A stretch of DNA of 64,000 bases from Litorilinea aerophila (GCF_006569185.2 NZ_VIGC02000021.1:51498-115497); one strand, 5' to 3'; positions 1 through 8,530 are shown, counted from the stretch's first letter. Program-made: numbers and translations. The notes: generated from the letters alone by a model not told the origin.

Positions 1-318
1 CGCAACGCGGGCCTGGTGGCGCTGGAGGCCATCTTCCCGGCAGCCGACAACCCCATGTTCTACCCGGATATGGCCGACGAAGGCTACCTGCCCCACAAGA
101 TCAGCCAGCTCTATGTGGTGGGCCACGAACAGCCCAACGTGGAAATCGACATCACCGACGACATCAACCAGAAGATCCAGGCCATCCTGTGCCATACCAG
201 CCAGATCGCCAATCCAGAGGAGGCGCCCCAGCGCTGGCGAGAACGGTGGGGCGAAACCCAGCCCGATGGTTCGGTGCGCTACTTCGAGCGTTTTCGGGTC
301 ATGCGTTTTGACCGTTGA
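1..318 (+). CDS. LmbE/PIG-L family deacetylase, C-terminal part (5' end outside window)
   Basis: The reading frame is open from base 1, so the gene begins upstream of the window. The last 105 or so residues carry the C-terminal pattern of the LmbE/PIG-L zinc deacetylases: an aromatic/proline segment (IFPAADNPMFYPD), then PHKISQLYVVGHEQPN, the acidic VEIDITDDINQKIQAI and CHTSQI. In this family that tail follows the N-terminal metal-binding fold, which is not visible here. Known members remove N-acetyl groups from GlcNAc-linked substrates such as mycothiol or bacillithiol precursors; the substrate here cannot be told. It converges on the solute-binding gene at 402-1835. Confidence 0.8.
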   Translation, partial: RNAGLVALEAIFPAADNPMFYPDMADEGYLPHKISQLYVVGHEQPNVEIDITDDINQKIQAILCHTSQIANPEEAPQRWRERWGETQPDGSVRYFERFRVMRFDR

Positions 319-336
319 ACGATCATCGCAGGGCAT

Positions 337-369
337 GAAAAAGCGGGGGCCGGTCGACCGGCCCCCGCT
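337..369 (-). terminator. Intrinsic terminator between convergent genes
   Basis: Bases 342-369 form a perfect palindrome (AGCGGGGGCCGG, TCGA, mirror arm). Read on the minus strand the hairpin is followed by a run of five T, so it suits termination of the ABC-transporter transcript arriving from 402. On the plus strand there is no T run after the stem. Confidence 0.75.
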
Positions 370-401
370 GCGCGTGTAGTGTCGATTCTGGAAAGTGTCC
401 C

Positions 402-1835
402 CTACTGCTGCAGGCCTTCCATCTGTTCGGCCAGGATGGCGTTGGCCTCTTCGTTGGCCTCGGCCAGGGTGGCAGCCACATCGGCGCCGTCCATGATGGC
501 AGCCATCTTTTGCTCGATCATGTCGCGCACGAAGTCATAGCCGGGCACCGGCGGCTCCGAGACGCCGTAGGGCAGCAGGTCGAAGGCTGCCTTGTAGGCC
601 GGCTCCGCTTCGAAGTAGTCGGCCATGGACTCGGCCACGCTCTGGCGCACGGGGAAGTAGTTGCTGGCCTTGGCCCAGGTGGCCTGGACCTCGGGGCTGG
701 TGTAGTACTTCACAAAGAGCCAGGCTGCCAGCTCCTGCTCATGGGTGGTGCGGGGGATGCTGACGCTGGCGCCGTAGATGTTCATGACCGGGTCCGGGGT
801 GGTGTGGGGCAGGGGGCCGACGCTCCAGTTGAACTGGGCGCCCTCGTCCACCACGCTGCGGTAGAAGGGCAGGCCGGAGCTGGAGCCCACGGTGAAGAGC
901 AGGCGGCCGTTGCCGAAGTCCGTCTGGTCGCCGTACTGCTCGGCTACCAGGGTGGCGCAGCCCTCGTTGAAGAGGCCCTGGAGGAAGGTCATGGCCGCCT
1001 GGGCCGCCTCGCTGTCGTAGGTGAAGCGGTTGTTCTCATAGTCGAAGATGTCGCCGCCGAAGGCAAAGGTCCAGCTGGCAAAGCGGGAAGCATCCACGCT
1101 GAGCTGATAGCCCATGCTGGGAGCATCCCCCACGCCCTTGCTGAAGGGCTGTTCCACGGCACGGCAGGCGGCTTCCTTGAACTCCTCAGGAGTCTGGGGC
1201 GGACCGTCAAAGCCCAGTTCCTGTAGCCAGTCCAGGTTGTAGTACATCACTTCCATGGAGCGGTTGGGTGGGAAGCCCAGGCGCTGGTTGCCGAAGCTGG
1301 GGAAGATGTCGGAATTGAAGAAGCCGGGGAAGAAGTCCGCCTGCTCCTCTTCACTCAGCCCCCACTTCGGGCTGTTGACCAGCGGATTCATGTCGATGAG
1401 GCCGTTGGCCAGCTGGTAGGTCGCTGCCTGGTTCTGGTAGGCCACCACCAGGTTGGGCGCTTCGCTGGTGTTCAAGACATTCAGCATCTTGTTGAAGATA
1501 TCGCCGTAGCCGCCCTGGTACTCACCCACCACGGTGATACCCCACTCGTTGGTCTCGTTGAAGTCGGCGATGATCTGCTGCAGGGCCTCTTCCCGTTCCT
1601 GGGTGTGTTGGTACCAGAAGGTGACCGTCTGGCCGCTGGGATCCACGTTCTCCCAATCCACCTCGGCGGTCGCCTCGCCGGCCCCCTCCTGGGCTGGCGC
1701 TGCGGCCTCCTGGGCCGGAGCTTCGGCCGCGCTTTCGCCGCCTGTCTGGGCAGCCGGCTGGGCAGCCGGGCAGGCGGCCAGAAGGAGCGCGGTGATGATG
1801 AGCAGGGCAAAGAGCCAGGTTCGTTTGTGGAACAT
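402..1835 (-). CDS. Carbohydrate ABC transporter substrate-binding lipoprotein
   Basis: Extracellular solute-binding protein of the SBP_bac_1 (sugar) type, 477 residues. The ATG at 1835 is preferred over upstream in-frame codons because AAGGAG lies 7 nt before it and because it gives a clean lipoprotein signal: MFHKR, a hydrophobic core, then LLLAAC with Cys22 as the lipidated residue. A linker rich in Ala, Gln and Glu follows (about residues 24-55), then the binding domain, starting near VTFWYQHTQEREEAL. It lies downstream of the two permeases at 2060-4151 on the same strand, after a 224-nt gap, so it is their likely partner. No ATPase is in this cluster; the MsmX/UgpC-type ATPase at 18189 is the probable energiser (inference). 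The sugar is unknown. Confidence 0.9.
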   Translation of the reverse strand: MFHKRTWLFALLIITALLLAACPAAQPAAQTGGESAAEAPAQEAAAPAQEGAGEATAEVDWENVDPSGQTVTFWYQHTQEREEALQQIIADFNETNEWGITVVGEYQGGYGDIFNKMLNVLNTSEAPNLVVAYQNQAATYQLANGLIDMNPLVNSPKWGLSEEEQADFFPGFFNSDIFPSFGNQRLGFPPNRSMEVMYYNLDWLQELGFDGPPQTPEEFKEAACRAVEQPFSKGVGDAPSMGYQLSVDASRFASWTFAFGGDIFDYENNRFTYDSEAAQAAMTFLQGLFNEGCATLVAEQYGDQTDFGNGRLLFTVGSSSGLPFYRSVVDEGAQFNWSVGPLPHTTPDPVMNIYGASVSIPRTTHEQELAAWLFVKYYTSPEVQATWAKASNYFPVRQSVAESMADYFEAEPAYKAAFDLLPYGVSEPPVPGYDFVRDMIEQKMAAIMDGADVAATLAEANEEANAILAEQMEGLQQ

Positions 1836-1930
1836 ATGTTTACTCCTTGTTTTCTCTGGTTGAAATTTTCGGATAGCAGCTCTGCGAGCTGGAATCCACG
1901 GACGGTACACGATGGGTGGCGCAGGTATCA

Positions 1931-1942
1931 ATCAGGCCTGAT
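1931..1942. promoter_or_regulatory. 12-bp palindrome upstream of the solute-binding gene
   Basis: ATCAGGCCTGAT is a perfect inverted repeat about 95 nt upstream of the start at 1835, in the gap between the permease and binding-protein genes. It could be an operator, but it is short and has no second copy that I can see. Confidence 0.2.
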
Positions 1943-2059
1943 GAACCCGGCCCGAAATTTCCGGACCGGTGGTGATGTCGTTCTTTTGGGCGCATCGCTC
2001 CGACGTAAACCTGGATGGTTCTGTGGGAAGCGGTGGCCGCGTCCACGGGAAAGATGGGC

Positions 2060-2983
2060 CTATCCCTTGAGGCCAGAAGTGGCGATCCCTTCAGTAAACT
2101 GGCGTTGGGTCAGGAAGTAGAGCAGCAGGATGGGCAGGATGGTGATCACCGAAGCGGCCATGATGAGTTGCGTTTCAGGCCCCGCCTCCGACTGGAGGGT
2201 CCACAGCCCCACCATGAGGGGGCGCCAGGTGTCCCGGGTCGTTACCAGCAAGGGCCAGAGGAAATCATTCCAGGCGCCGATGAAGCCGAAGATCGTGACG
2301 GTGAAGATGGGCGCCTTGCTGATGGGCAGCACAATCTGTACCAGGAAGCGGAGGTGACTGGCGCCGTCCATGCGGGCTGCATCCCACAGCTCCCAAGGGA
2401 TCTGGGCGAAGAACTGGCGCAGCAGGAAGATGCTGAAGACGCTGGCCATGTAGGGGACGGTGATGCCCTGCAGGGTGTTCAGCCAGGAGCCGCTGCCGTC
2501 CAGGGTAGGCAGCGGAACCAGTCCGCCCCGGATGATCAGAAAGTTGGGGATCATGGTGACCATGCTGGGGATCATCATGGTACTCAACAGTACCCCAAAC
2601 AGGAAATCCCGCCCCCAAAACTTGATACGGGCAAAGGCGTAGGCCGCCAGGATGGACGTGGTGAGCTGACCGGCCAGGGTGGTGGCGGTGATCACCACGC
2701 TGTTGGTGAAGTATTTGTAGAACTTGGCTTCGTTCCACGCCTCCACATAGTTGACGAACTGGGGCACTTCCGGCCACCAGCGTCGGGTCGCGGTTTCGCC
2801 GTAGGTCATCAGAGAAGCCGAGATCATCCAGAAGAAGGGCAACATGGCCACCGCCATCCCAAGGAGCAGGATCAGGTACATGACCGCTCGGATGGGCGTC
2901 GTCTGGACGGTGGATGCTTTCCGCGGTGCGGCAGCCATCGGGCGGGGCGCACTGGTCTCCAGGGGCTGGATGATCTTAGCCAT
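2060..2983 (-). CDS. Carbohydrate ABC transporter permease (MalG type)
   Basis: Inner-membrane permease of the sugar ABC importer, 307 residues. Start chosen at ATG 2983, which overlaps the end of the upstream permease by 8 nt and has an AAAGGG-like ribosome site; a longer form starting at 3019 would add only a non-family extension. About six membrane segments are visible, starting at MYLILLLGMAVAMLPFFWMI. The coupling-loop (EAA) motif ELWDAARMDGASHLRFL is followed by VLPIS, as expected for contact with the ATPase. The protein ends SGLKG, a usual MalG-type tail. Translationally coupled to the gene at 2976. Confidence 0.92.
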   Translation of the reverse strand: MAKIIQPLETSAPRPMAAAPRKASTVQTTPIRAVMYLILLLGMAVAMLPFFWMISASLMTYGETATRRWWPEVPQFVNYVEAWNEAKFYKYFTNSVVITATTLAGQLTTSILAAYAFARIKFWGRDFLFGVLLSTMMIPSMVTMIPNFLIIRGGLVPLPTLDGSGSWLNTLQGITVPYMASVFSIFLLRQFFAQIPWELWDAARMDGASHLRFLVQIVLPISKAPIFTVTIFGFIGAWNDFLWPLLVTTRDTWRPLMVGLWTLQSEAGPETQLIMAASVITILPILLLYFLTQRQFTEGIATSGLKG

Positions 2984-4151
2984 AGAACACCCTTTCGCCG
3001 AAGATCTTGGTCTGCACAAAGGTTAGGAACAGGATGATGGCGAAAAGCAGCATGGCTTCGGCTGTGGCATAGCCGAATTGGCTGGCCTTAAAGAAGGTGT
3101 TGAAAATGGCGACGCTGGTGGTCTGGACCGTGTTTTGGGCGGATGGCACCTGGAGCACGTAGATGTGGTTGAAGGCTTTGAACGTGCCGATGAAGCCCAC
3201 CAGCGACAGGTAGAAGGTCACCGGCGAAAGCAGGGGTACGGTGATATAGCGGAAAAGTTGCCACTGGTTGGCGCCGTCGATCTCGGCCGCTTCGTAGAGG
3301 GTGCTGGGAATATTGCCCAGGCCAGCCAGGAAGATGACCGTGTTGTAGCCCACATAGGTCCAGATGCCGAAGAGGATAATCGAGACCAGGGCCAGGCTCG
3401 GGCCCGCCCAGAAGCCCTGGAGCTTCCACCCCAACAGGGTATCCCCGAAGATCAACTGCAGCACCGGCTTCGGCTCAAAGAGCCATCGCTGGGCTTCAAT
3501 CCCCACTATCTCCAGGAAACGGTTAGCCAACGAGGTGGGCCGGGGGCTGAAGATGGTGCGAAAGACCAGCGCGGTGGCGATCACGGGCGTGATGTAGGGG
3601 AGGAAGAAGATCATGCGGAAAAATTCCTGCCCTCGAATTTTCTGGAACAGAATGTAGGCCAGCACCAGGGCAATGGCTAATTGCACGGGCACAGAACCCA
3701 CCGCGTAGTACAGGGTGATGGGCAGGGACTCCAGGAAGGCGGGATCCCCGGCGGCCATCATGCGGCTCCAACCCAGGTTAATAAAAACGCCGCTGCCCAA
3801 CAGGATCAGGGCAACGGTCGCTTTACCCGCCAGTCCCCGGTTGTTTTGGGACTCAAAGGCCAGCACCCAGACGTAGTAGGCGCCGATGATCAACAGCAGA
3901 CCCACCACAAACAGCAGGCCCCCCATCCAGTCGCCGATGGCTTTCTCGTAGTTGGCCAGGCCAACAAAGCCCCGGTCTACCACCCGCCAGCGGCGCAGGC
4001 TCATGTAAAAGGCATAGCCGATGGGAAAGATGCCGAAGAAGGCTACCAGGAAAAACGCTGGAAAGATGAAGAGGTAGCCGGTCAGCTGTTCCCGCCAGTC
4101 GATGCGGCGTCTCCGGCGGGCGCGAATCTCCGTCGCCGATAGTGCTGCCAC
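2976..4151 (-). CDS. Carbohydrate ABC transporter permease (MalF type) with extra membrane insert
   Basis: First permease of the sugar importer, 391 residues, starting at GTG 4151. After a basic N-terminus (RARRRRRIDW) comes the first membrane helix (about 24-48) and the family segment GLANYEKAIGDW. At about residues 75-135 there is an unusual insert containing two hydrophobic helices (MGGLLFVVGLLLIIGAYYVW; ATVALILLGSGVFI) before the normal FLESLPITLYYAVGSVP region resumes. The EAA loop is LYEAAEIDGANQWQLF (about 285-300). Family members are usually near 290-320 residues, so the insert accounts for the extra length. It heads a minus-strand operon driven by the promoter at 4268-4296. Confidence 0.92.
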   Translation of the reverse strand: MAALSATEIRARRRRRIDWREQLTGYLFIFPAFFLVAFFGIFPIGYAFYMSLRRWRVVDRGFVGLANYEKAIGDWMGGLLFVVGLLLIIGAYYVWVLAFESQNNRGLAGKATVALILLGSGVFINLGWSRMMAAGDPAFLESLPITLYYAVGSVPVQLAIALVLAYILFQKIRGQEFFRMIFFLPYITPVIATALVFRTIFSPRPTSLANRFLEIVGIEAQRWLFEPKPVLQLIFGDTLLGWKLQGFWAGPSLALVSIILFGIWTYVGYNTVIFLAGLGNIPSTLYEAAEIDGANQWQLFRYITVPLLSPVTFYLSLVGFIGTFKAFNHIYVLQVPSAQNTVQTTSVAIFNTFFKASQFGYATAEAMLLFAIILFLTFVQTKIFGERVFYG

Positions 4152-4267
4152 TGCCTGGTAACCCCTTTCTCCGCCGTCTGCGTCTATGTCTCGCTATCCG
4201 GTTGTACGGGCGAGGTCCCATTCTCGATGGACGCCCCAGGCGAATTTCGCTGGGACCGACTGAATTT

Positions 4268-4296
4268 AGTATACATGACCCCAGACGGGGCGTCAA
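4268..4296 (-). promoter_or_regulatory. Sigma70-type promoter of the sugar ABC operon
   Basis: On the minus strand: TTGACG (4291-4296), 17-nt spacer, TATACT (4268-4273), about 115 nt upstream of the GTG at 4151. The spacer holds an inverted repeat (CCCC GTCT GGGG), which could be an operator. The rest of the 266-nt gap between 4152 and 4417 shows nothing else. Confidence 0.7.
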
Positions 4297-4417
4297 CGGT
4301 TGGGGCGGATGTGTTATCCCTTTTCGCTGCCCCGGTTTTCTATTCTGGCACCGGCATGTTAACGGACGAAGGACACCAGGTTAACGGGCCGTTAGTGTGG
4401 AGCGTGCTTTGCCGGTT

Positions 4418-5386
4418 TCACCGCACCAGCCGTGTCCCGGTCTCCCCGTGCAGGGCCCGCTCCAGGTTTTCCGGATTGGTAATCAGGGCGTAGGCGTCGG
4501 AGTGGGGGGCCTGGTCTAGAAAGGCGAGGCAAGCTTCAATCTTGGGGCGCATACTGCCGGGGGCAAAGTGCCCTTCGGCCAGGTAGCGGCGGGCCTCCTC
4601 CCGGTTCATGCGATCCAGGGGGCGTTCCTGGGGCTGGCCGAAGTAGAGCATGACCTTTTCCACGCCGGTGCTGATCAGGAACAGGTCGGCCTGGAGCTGG
4701 CTGGCCAGCAGGCCGCTGGCCAGGTCCTTGTCGATCACGGCGGGGACGCCCCGGAGCTCGCCCCGTCGGTTGCGGGCCACCGGGATGCCACCACCCCCCA
4801 CGGCGATGACGATCCAGCCGGCCGCCACGGCCTGGCGAATGGCCTCGATCTCGATGATCTCCTGGGGCTTGGGCGACGCTACCACCCGGCGCCAGCCCCG
4901 GCCTGCATCCTCTATCACGGGCCAGCCCTCCGCGGCGAAGCGGGCCGCGGCTGCCTCGTCCAGAAAGCCACCGATGGGCTTGGTGGGATGCTGGAAGGCG
5001 GGGTCGTTGGCATCCACCCGGACCTGGGTCACAATGGTGACGCACTGGCGCTCAATCCCACGCTGATAGAATTCATTGTTCAGGGCCTGTTGCAACATGT
5101 AGCCGATGCTGCCCTGGGTGTCGGCCACGATGACGTCCAGGGGGGTGGTGTGTACTTCGTGCATGGCCAGCTCGTTGCGCCGCAGGATGAAGCCCACCTG
5201 GGGGCCGTTGCCGTGGGTGATCACGGCCCGCCAGCCCGCCTGGATCATGTTGGCGATGTGACCTGCCGTCTCCCGCACCGCATCCCACTGGTGGTGAACT
5301 TGTGGCTGGCTGCGGTCTTTGATCAGGGAATTGCCGCCGATGGCAATCACAGCCAGGGGCGTGGCGTCGTTCTGGGAAGGCGTCAT
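4418..5386 (-). CDS. arcC: Carbamate kinase
   Basis: Carbamate kinase (amino-acid kinase fold), 322 residues, making ATP from ADP and carbamoyl phosphate in the catabolic direction. Start set at ATG 5386 (MTPSQNDATP); the open frame extends upstream only because it runs antiphase through the preceding gene. Family signatures are present: AVIAIGGNSLI at the N-terminus, THGNGPQVGFILRRNEL, the VIEDAGRGWRRVVASPKP loop, IAVGGGGIPV, DKDLASGLLA and a C-terminal KIEACLAFL helix. It follows the YgeY-type hydrolase by 52 nt. In enterobacterial ygeW-ygeX-ygeY-hyuA-yqeA clusters the same two families (YgeY and the kinase YqeA) occur together, so a shared nitrogen-compound catabolic route is plausible. 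Confidence 0.93.
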   Translation of the reverse strand: MTPSQNDATPLAVIAIGGNSLIKDRSQPQVHHQWDAVRETAGHIANMIQAGWRAVITHGNGPQVGFILRRNELAMHEVHTTPLDVIVADTQGSIGYMLQQALNNEFYQRGIERQCVTIVTQVRVDANDPAFQHPTKPIGGFLDEAAAARFAAEGWPVIEDAGRGWRRVVASPKPQEIIEIEAIRQAVAAGWIVIAVGGGGIPVARNRRGELRGVPAVIDKDLASGLLASQLQADLFLISTGVEKVMLYFGQPQERPLDRMNREEARRYLAEGHFAPGSMRPKIEACLAFLDQAPHSDAYALITNPENLERALHGETGTRLVR

Positions 5387-5438
5387 GGCCGGGAAGGTCT
5401 CCTGAAAGGGAACTGGTCCATCCCCGGCGACAGGCCGG

Positions 5439-6659
5439 TTATGGCCGGGTGTGTGCCGCCAGGATGGCCGGAAGCAGCGCGTAAAATTCGGTGGCCTTGA
5501 CCACGTCCGCCAGCAGGACACTGTCCTGGACGGTGTGGGCCGTCTCTTCTTCGCCGGGGCCAAAGCCGATGGACGGGATGCCGGCCTTGCCCATCCAGTA
5601 GATGCCGTTGGTGCTGAAATTCCACTTGCCGGGGGTATGGGCCGGCAGGCCGATCCGTTGGGCCGTCTCCAGGCCGGCCTGCACCAGGGGATGGGACTCC
5701 TCCAACGCCCAGGCGGGGAAGTACTTGTCCACCGGGAAGACGAAGCCGGTGTAGCTGGGCTCTTCGTAGCGCAGCATCTCCACCCACACATCCCCTTTTT
5801 GCCGGTGTTCCGGCGGAATCAGGGCGCGTACCTGGTCCAGCGCGGCTTCGGCGCTCTCGCCAAAGGTAAGGCGGCGGTCGATGTAGACAGTGCACTGGTT
5901 GGGCACTGCGTTGATGCTGGGTGTCTCCACATGGATGTCCGTGACGGTGATCTTGCCGTGGCCCAGGAAGGGATGATCGCCCAGTTGGGGCTCCAGCTTG
6001 CTGATGCCGTCGATGATGGGCAGCACTTTGTAGATGGCGTTGTCGCCCAGGTGATTGCTGGCGGCGTGGGCACTTTTGCCTTTGGCCACCACCTTCATCT
6101 CTACCCGGCCCTTGTGCCCCCGGTAGATCTGCATGTTGGTGGGCTCGCCGATGACCACAAAGTCTGGCCGCAGCCCCTCATGCTCCACCAGCGCGTGGCA
6201 GGCAATGCCATCGCACCACTCCTCCATGTTGCCGAAGTAGTAGGCCGTCCAGCCCTCCAGCAGGCCCAGCCGGTGGGCAATAGCCAGGCCGTAGATCATG
6301 CCCGGCGTGCTGCCTTTTTCGTCACAGGCCCCCCGGGCGTAGAGCCGGCCATTTTCCAACTTGCCGATGAAGGGATCCCAGGCCCATTCGGCGGGATCGC
6401 CGATGCCCACAGTGTCGATATGGCTGTCGTAGAGGAGTTTGCGGGGACCGTTGCCAATGCGCCCCACGGTGTTGCCCATGGAGTCGAACCAGACCTGGTC
6501 AAAACCCAGCTTCTTCATCTCCGTCTGGGCCCGCAGCCCTACTTCTCGGATCTGGGAATCCATGGAGGGGATGGCGACCAGCTCCCGCAAGAAGGTGATG
6601 ATGTCGTCCTGGTGGGAGGCGGTGGCAGCCTGGACGGCTGCGACGTCGATTGCGGCCAT
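5439..6659 (-). CDS. M20 metallohydrolase of the YgeY (selenium-metabolism-linked) type
   Basis: M20-family zinc hydrolase, 406 residues. ATG 6659 has AAGGAG 5 nt upstream. Metal-site motifs are seen in order: YDSHIDTVGIGD (His and Asp ligands), RGACDEKGSTPGM (bridging Asp), NMEEWCDGIACHAL (Glu-Glu, catalytic base and ligand), VIGEPTNMQIYRGHKGR (Asp replaced by Glu-Pro-Thr, as in this subfamily), and a C-terminal GPGEEETAHTVQD (His ligand). This pattern is closest to the YgeY family, which is annotated as selenium-metabolism-linked because of its genomic company. The selenocysteine tRNA at 32458 shows the organism may use selenium. Substrate unknown; likely a carbamoyl or amidated nitrogen compound given the adjacent carbamate kinase. 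Confidence 0.88.
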   Translation of the reverse strand: MAAIDVAAVQAATASHQDDIITFLRELVAIPSMDSQIREVGLRAQTEMKKLGFDQVWFDSMGNTVGRIGNGPRKLLYDSHIDTVGIGDPAEWAWDPFIGKLENGRLYARGACDEKGSTPGMIYGLAIAHRLGLLEGWTAYYFGNMEEWCDGIACHALVEHEGLRPDFVVIGEPTNMQIYRGHKGRVEMKVVAKGKSAHAASNHLGDNAIYKVLPIIDGISKLEPQLGDHPFLGHGKITVTDIHVETPSINAVPNQCTVYIDRRLTFGESAEAALDQVRALIPPEHRQKGDVWVEMLRYEEPSYTGFVFPVDKYFPAWALEESHPLVQAGLETAQRIGLPAHTPGKWNFSTNGIYWMGKAGIPSIGFGPGEEETAHTVQDSVLLADVVKATEFYALLPAILAAHTRP

Positions 6660-6711
6660 GGTGAACTCCTTCTGCTTTCAGGTAAGGGTGGGCGGATTGG
6701 GGCGCCGGCTC

Positions 6712-8022
6712 CTATTCCACCCGCTGGATGTGGGCGCCCAGGCTGCGCAGGGTCTCGTCGATGCGCTGGTAGCCCCGGTCGATCTGCTGGACGTTGCCGA
6801 TGGTGGTGACTCCCTGGGCGGCCAGGGCTGCCAGCACCAGGGCCATGCCGGCGCGAATGTCCGGGCTGGTGACCGTCTGGCCCACCAGCCGGCTGGGACC
6901 CACCACCACCGCGCGATGGGGGTCGCAGAGGATGATCTGGGCCCCCATGGCGATGAGCTTGTCCACAAAATAGAGCCGGCTCTCGTACATCTTCTCGTGG
7001 ATGATCACGGTGCCCTGGGCCTGGGTGGCTACCACCAGGGCGATGCTCATCAAGTCGGGGGGGAAGGCCGGCCAGGGTGCATCGTCGATCTTGGGCACGG
7101 CTCCGCCGAAGTCAGGCGTGATGCGCAGCTCCTGCCCGTCCTCCACCACCAGGGTGGTGGCCTCGTGGGGCGGAGCGGTGGGGTCGTGCTCCAGGTGCAT
7201 CTGGACGCCCAGGCGGTGGGCGAAGACCATTTCCACCATGCGCAGGTGTTCTGGCACGACACCCTGGATGCGCAGCTCGCCTTCGGTGATGGCGCCCAGG
7301 CCGATGTAGCTGCCGATCTCCACGAAGTCCGGGCTGATGTGGATCTCGCCGCCCCGCAGCCGCTCCTGACCGTGGATGGTGAGGGTGTTGCTGCCGATGC
7401 CCTCGATGGGGCAGCCCATGGCCACCAGCAGGTGGCAGAGGTCCTGGACGTGGGGCTCGCTGGCGGCGTTGCGCAGGATGGTGGTGCCCCGGGCCAGGGC
7501 GGCGGCCATGATGCCGTTCTCTGTCGCGGTGACAGAGGCTTCATCCAGCAGGATGTCCTGACCGGTCAGGCCCCGGTCGGCCCGCAGCTCGAACCTGCCG
7601 TTGTGGCAGAGCTGCGCGCCCAGGGCCTGGAAGACCTGCAGGTGGGTATCGATGCGCCGCCGGCCGATGTCATCGCCGCCGGCCGATTTGCCCACAGCGA
7701 AATGGCCGTGGCGGGCCAGCAGGGGCCCCATCAAGGTCAGGGAGCCCCGGATCTGGCCGAACAGATGGGCGTCGGGCTGCGTACGGTCCACGCCCCGGGC
7801 GCAGAGGGTGACGCTGTGGCCCTGGCGGTGGATCTCCACGCCCAGGCCGGCGAGGATCTGGAGCATGGTTTCCACGTCCCCGATCTGGGGCACATTGTGG
7901 AGCGTCACCGGTTCGTCGGTGAGCAGGCAGCTGGCCAGCAGGGGCAGGGCTGCATTTTTGTTGCCACTGGGGCGGACGGTCCCCTGGATTGGATGTCCTC
8001 CCTCGATGATAAACGAAGTCAT
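6712..8022 (-). CDS. murA: UDP-N-acetylglucosamine 1-carboxyvinyltransferase, fosfomycin-insensitive type (Cys to Asp)
   Basis: First committed enzyme of peptidoglycan synthesis, transferring enolpyruvate from PEP to UDP-GlcNAc; 436 residues, start ATG 8022 with AGAGG 8 nt upstream. The PEP/UDP-GlcNAc site SGNKNAALP (Lys22, Asn23) is intact, as is [15 protein letters not shown]. In the active-site loop the usual GGC(T/A)IG reads AGGDDIG: the Cys115 equivalent is Asp117. Mycobacterial and chlamydial MurA carry Asp at this position and are active but not alkylated by fosfomycin. It is the first gene of a unit with the M20 hydrolase (52-nt gap) and carbamate kinase; the promoter and folded leader lie at 8215-8409. 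Confidence 0.93.
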   Translation of the reverse strand: MTSFIIEGGHPIQGTVRPSGNKNAALPLLASCLLTDEPVTLHNVPQIGDVETMLQILAGLGVEIHRQGHSVTLCARGVDRTQPDAHLFGQIRGSLTLMGPLLARHGHFAVGKSAGGDDIGRRRIDTHLQVFQALGAQLCHNGRFELRADRGLTGQDILLDEASVTATENGIMAAALARGTTILRNAASEPHVQDLCHLLVAMGCPIEGIGSNTLTIHGQERLRGGEIHISPDFVEIGSYIGLGAITEGELRIQGVVPEHLRMVEMVFAHRLGVQMHLEHDPTAPPHEATTLVVEDGQELRITPDFGGAVPKIDDAPWPAFPPDLMSIALVVATQAQGTVIIHEKMYESRLYFVDKLIAMGAQIILCDPHRAVVVGPSRLVGQTVTSPDIRAGMALVLAALAAQGVTTIGNVQQIDRGYQRIDETLRSLGAHIQRVE

Positions 8023-8214
8023 GTTGAATACCTCTGTTGATGGACGGGCGCGCGCTCCATAGGGGGAACGTCAAGGACACTTCAGTCGTTGTCCTTGGCG
8101 GGTCTTGTATGGCCCCCGAGGAGGGCATCCCCTGACGGACGGACGTTTTGATCAGGCGTCTCGGGCAGACGTCTTTCCGCCGTTGTGGGGCCCAAGGCGA
8201 CTGGGTTGAGCCGC

Positions 8215-8374
8215 CCCGGCTGGCAGCCGCGGCGGGCGTCTGCACATTGCCCGGGGGGACTAACGTAGTCTCCTGGCTTCCGGTTCCCCTGGGCCGCAAA
8301 CAGTAGCCGGCCAGGCGTGACACCAGCCTGGAAGAGGTACCCTCTGCGCCAATGCCCCGGCCATCCAGGGAATT
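8215..8374 (-). promoter_or_regulatory. Structured leader upstream of murA with cobalamin-riboswitch-like blocks
   Basis: The roughly 350-nt leader between the promoter at 8381 and murA begins with a compact, strongly folding region. In transcript order it holds CCAGGC-loop-GCCTGG with GGTGTCACGCC in it, then CCGGCTACTGTTTGCGG, then GGAAGCCAGGAGAC, then a GACTA-CGT-TAGTC hairpin. Conserved blocks of cobalamin riboswitches are GGUGnnAnnCC, CCGCnACUGU..CGG and AGCCAGGAGACC in the same order. Here the distance between the second and third block is much shorter than in the classical form and GGGAA is absent, so it would be a reduced variant or a look-alike. Further down (about 8215-8235) is a GC-rich hairpin without a T run. 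Confidence 0.35.
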
Positions 8375-8380
8375 GGCCTG

Positions 8381-8409
8381 ATTGTAACGAACCTCGGGTT
8401 CGCCGTCAA
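8381..8409 (-). promoter_or_regulatory. Sigma70-type promoter of the murA unit
   Basis: Minus strand TTGACG (8404-8409), 17-nt spacer, TACAAT (8381-8386). The spacer contains the inverted repeat CGAACC CGA GGTTCG. Predicted start near 8374, right at the beginning of the folded leader. Confidence 0.6.
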
Positions 8410-8435
8410 TTGGGCCTGAAAACAAAAATGAGTCC

Positions 8436-8530
8436 ATCGCAGGAGCCACAGATTGCCCAAATGAACACAGATTTTACCCGATTGCTATCTGAAAATCCTT
8501 GGCGTCGTGGCGCCTTTGCGTTGAAGAATG
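8436..8530. repeat. Dispersed CACAGATT / GGCGCCTTTGCGTTG repeat-like segment
   Basis: Non-coding stretch with the stock phrases GAACACAGATTTTACC and CTTGGCGTCGTGGCGCC TTTGCGTTGAA. Similar low-complexity phrases recur at 32588-32690 and 48596-48650. They resemble the cagag/cacagatt intergenic repeats that are scattered in several environmental bacterial genomes. Confidence 0.4.

Noticed and set aside
5387..5791. N-terminal extension of the carbamate kinase frame
   Set aside because: It overlaps the M20 gene in another frame; the family start is at 5386.
5451..8040. Long plus-strand open frames opposite the M20 hydrolase and murA
   Set aside because: Composition and lack of motifs show antisense shadows.
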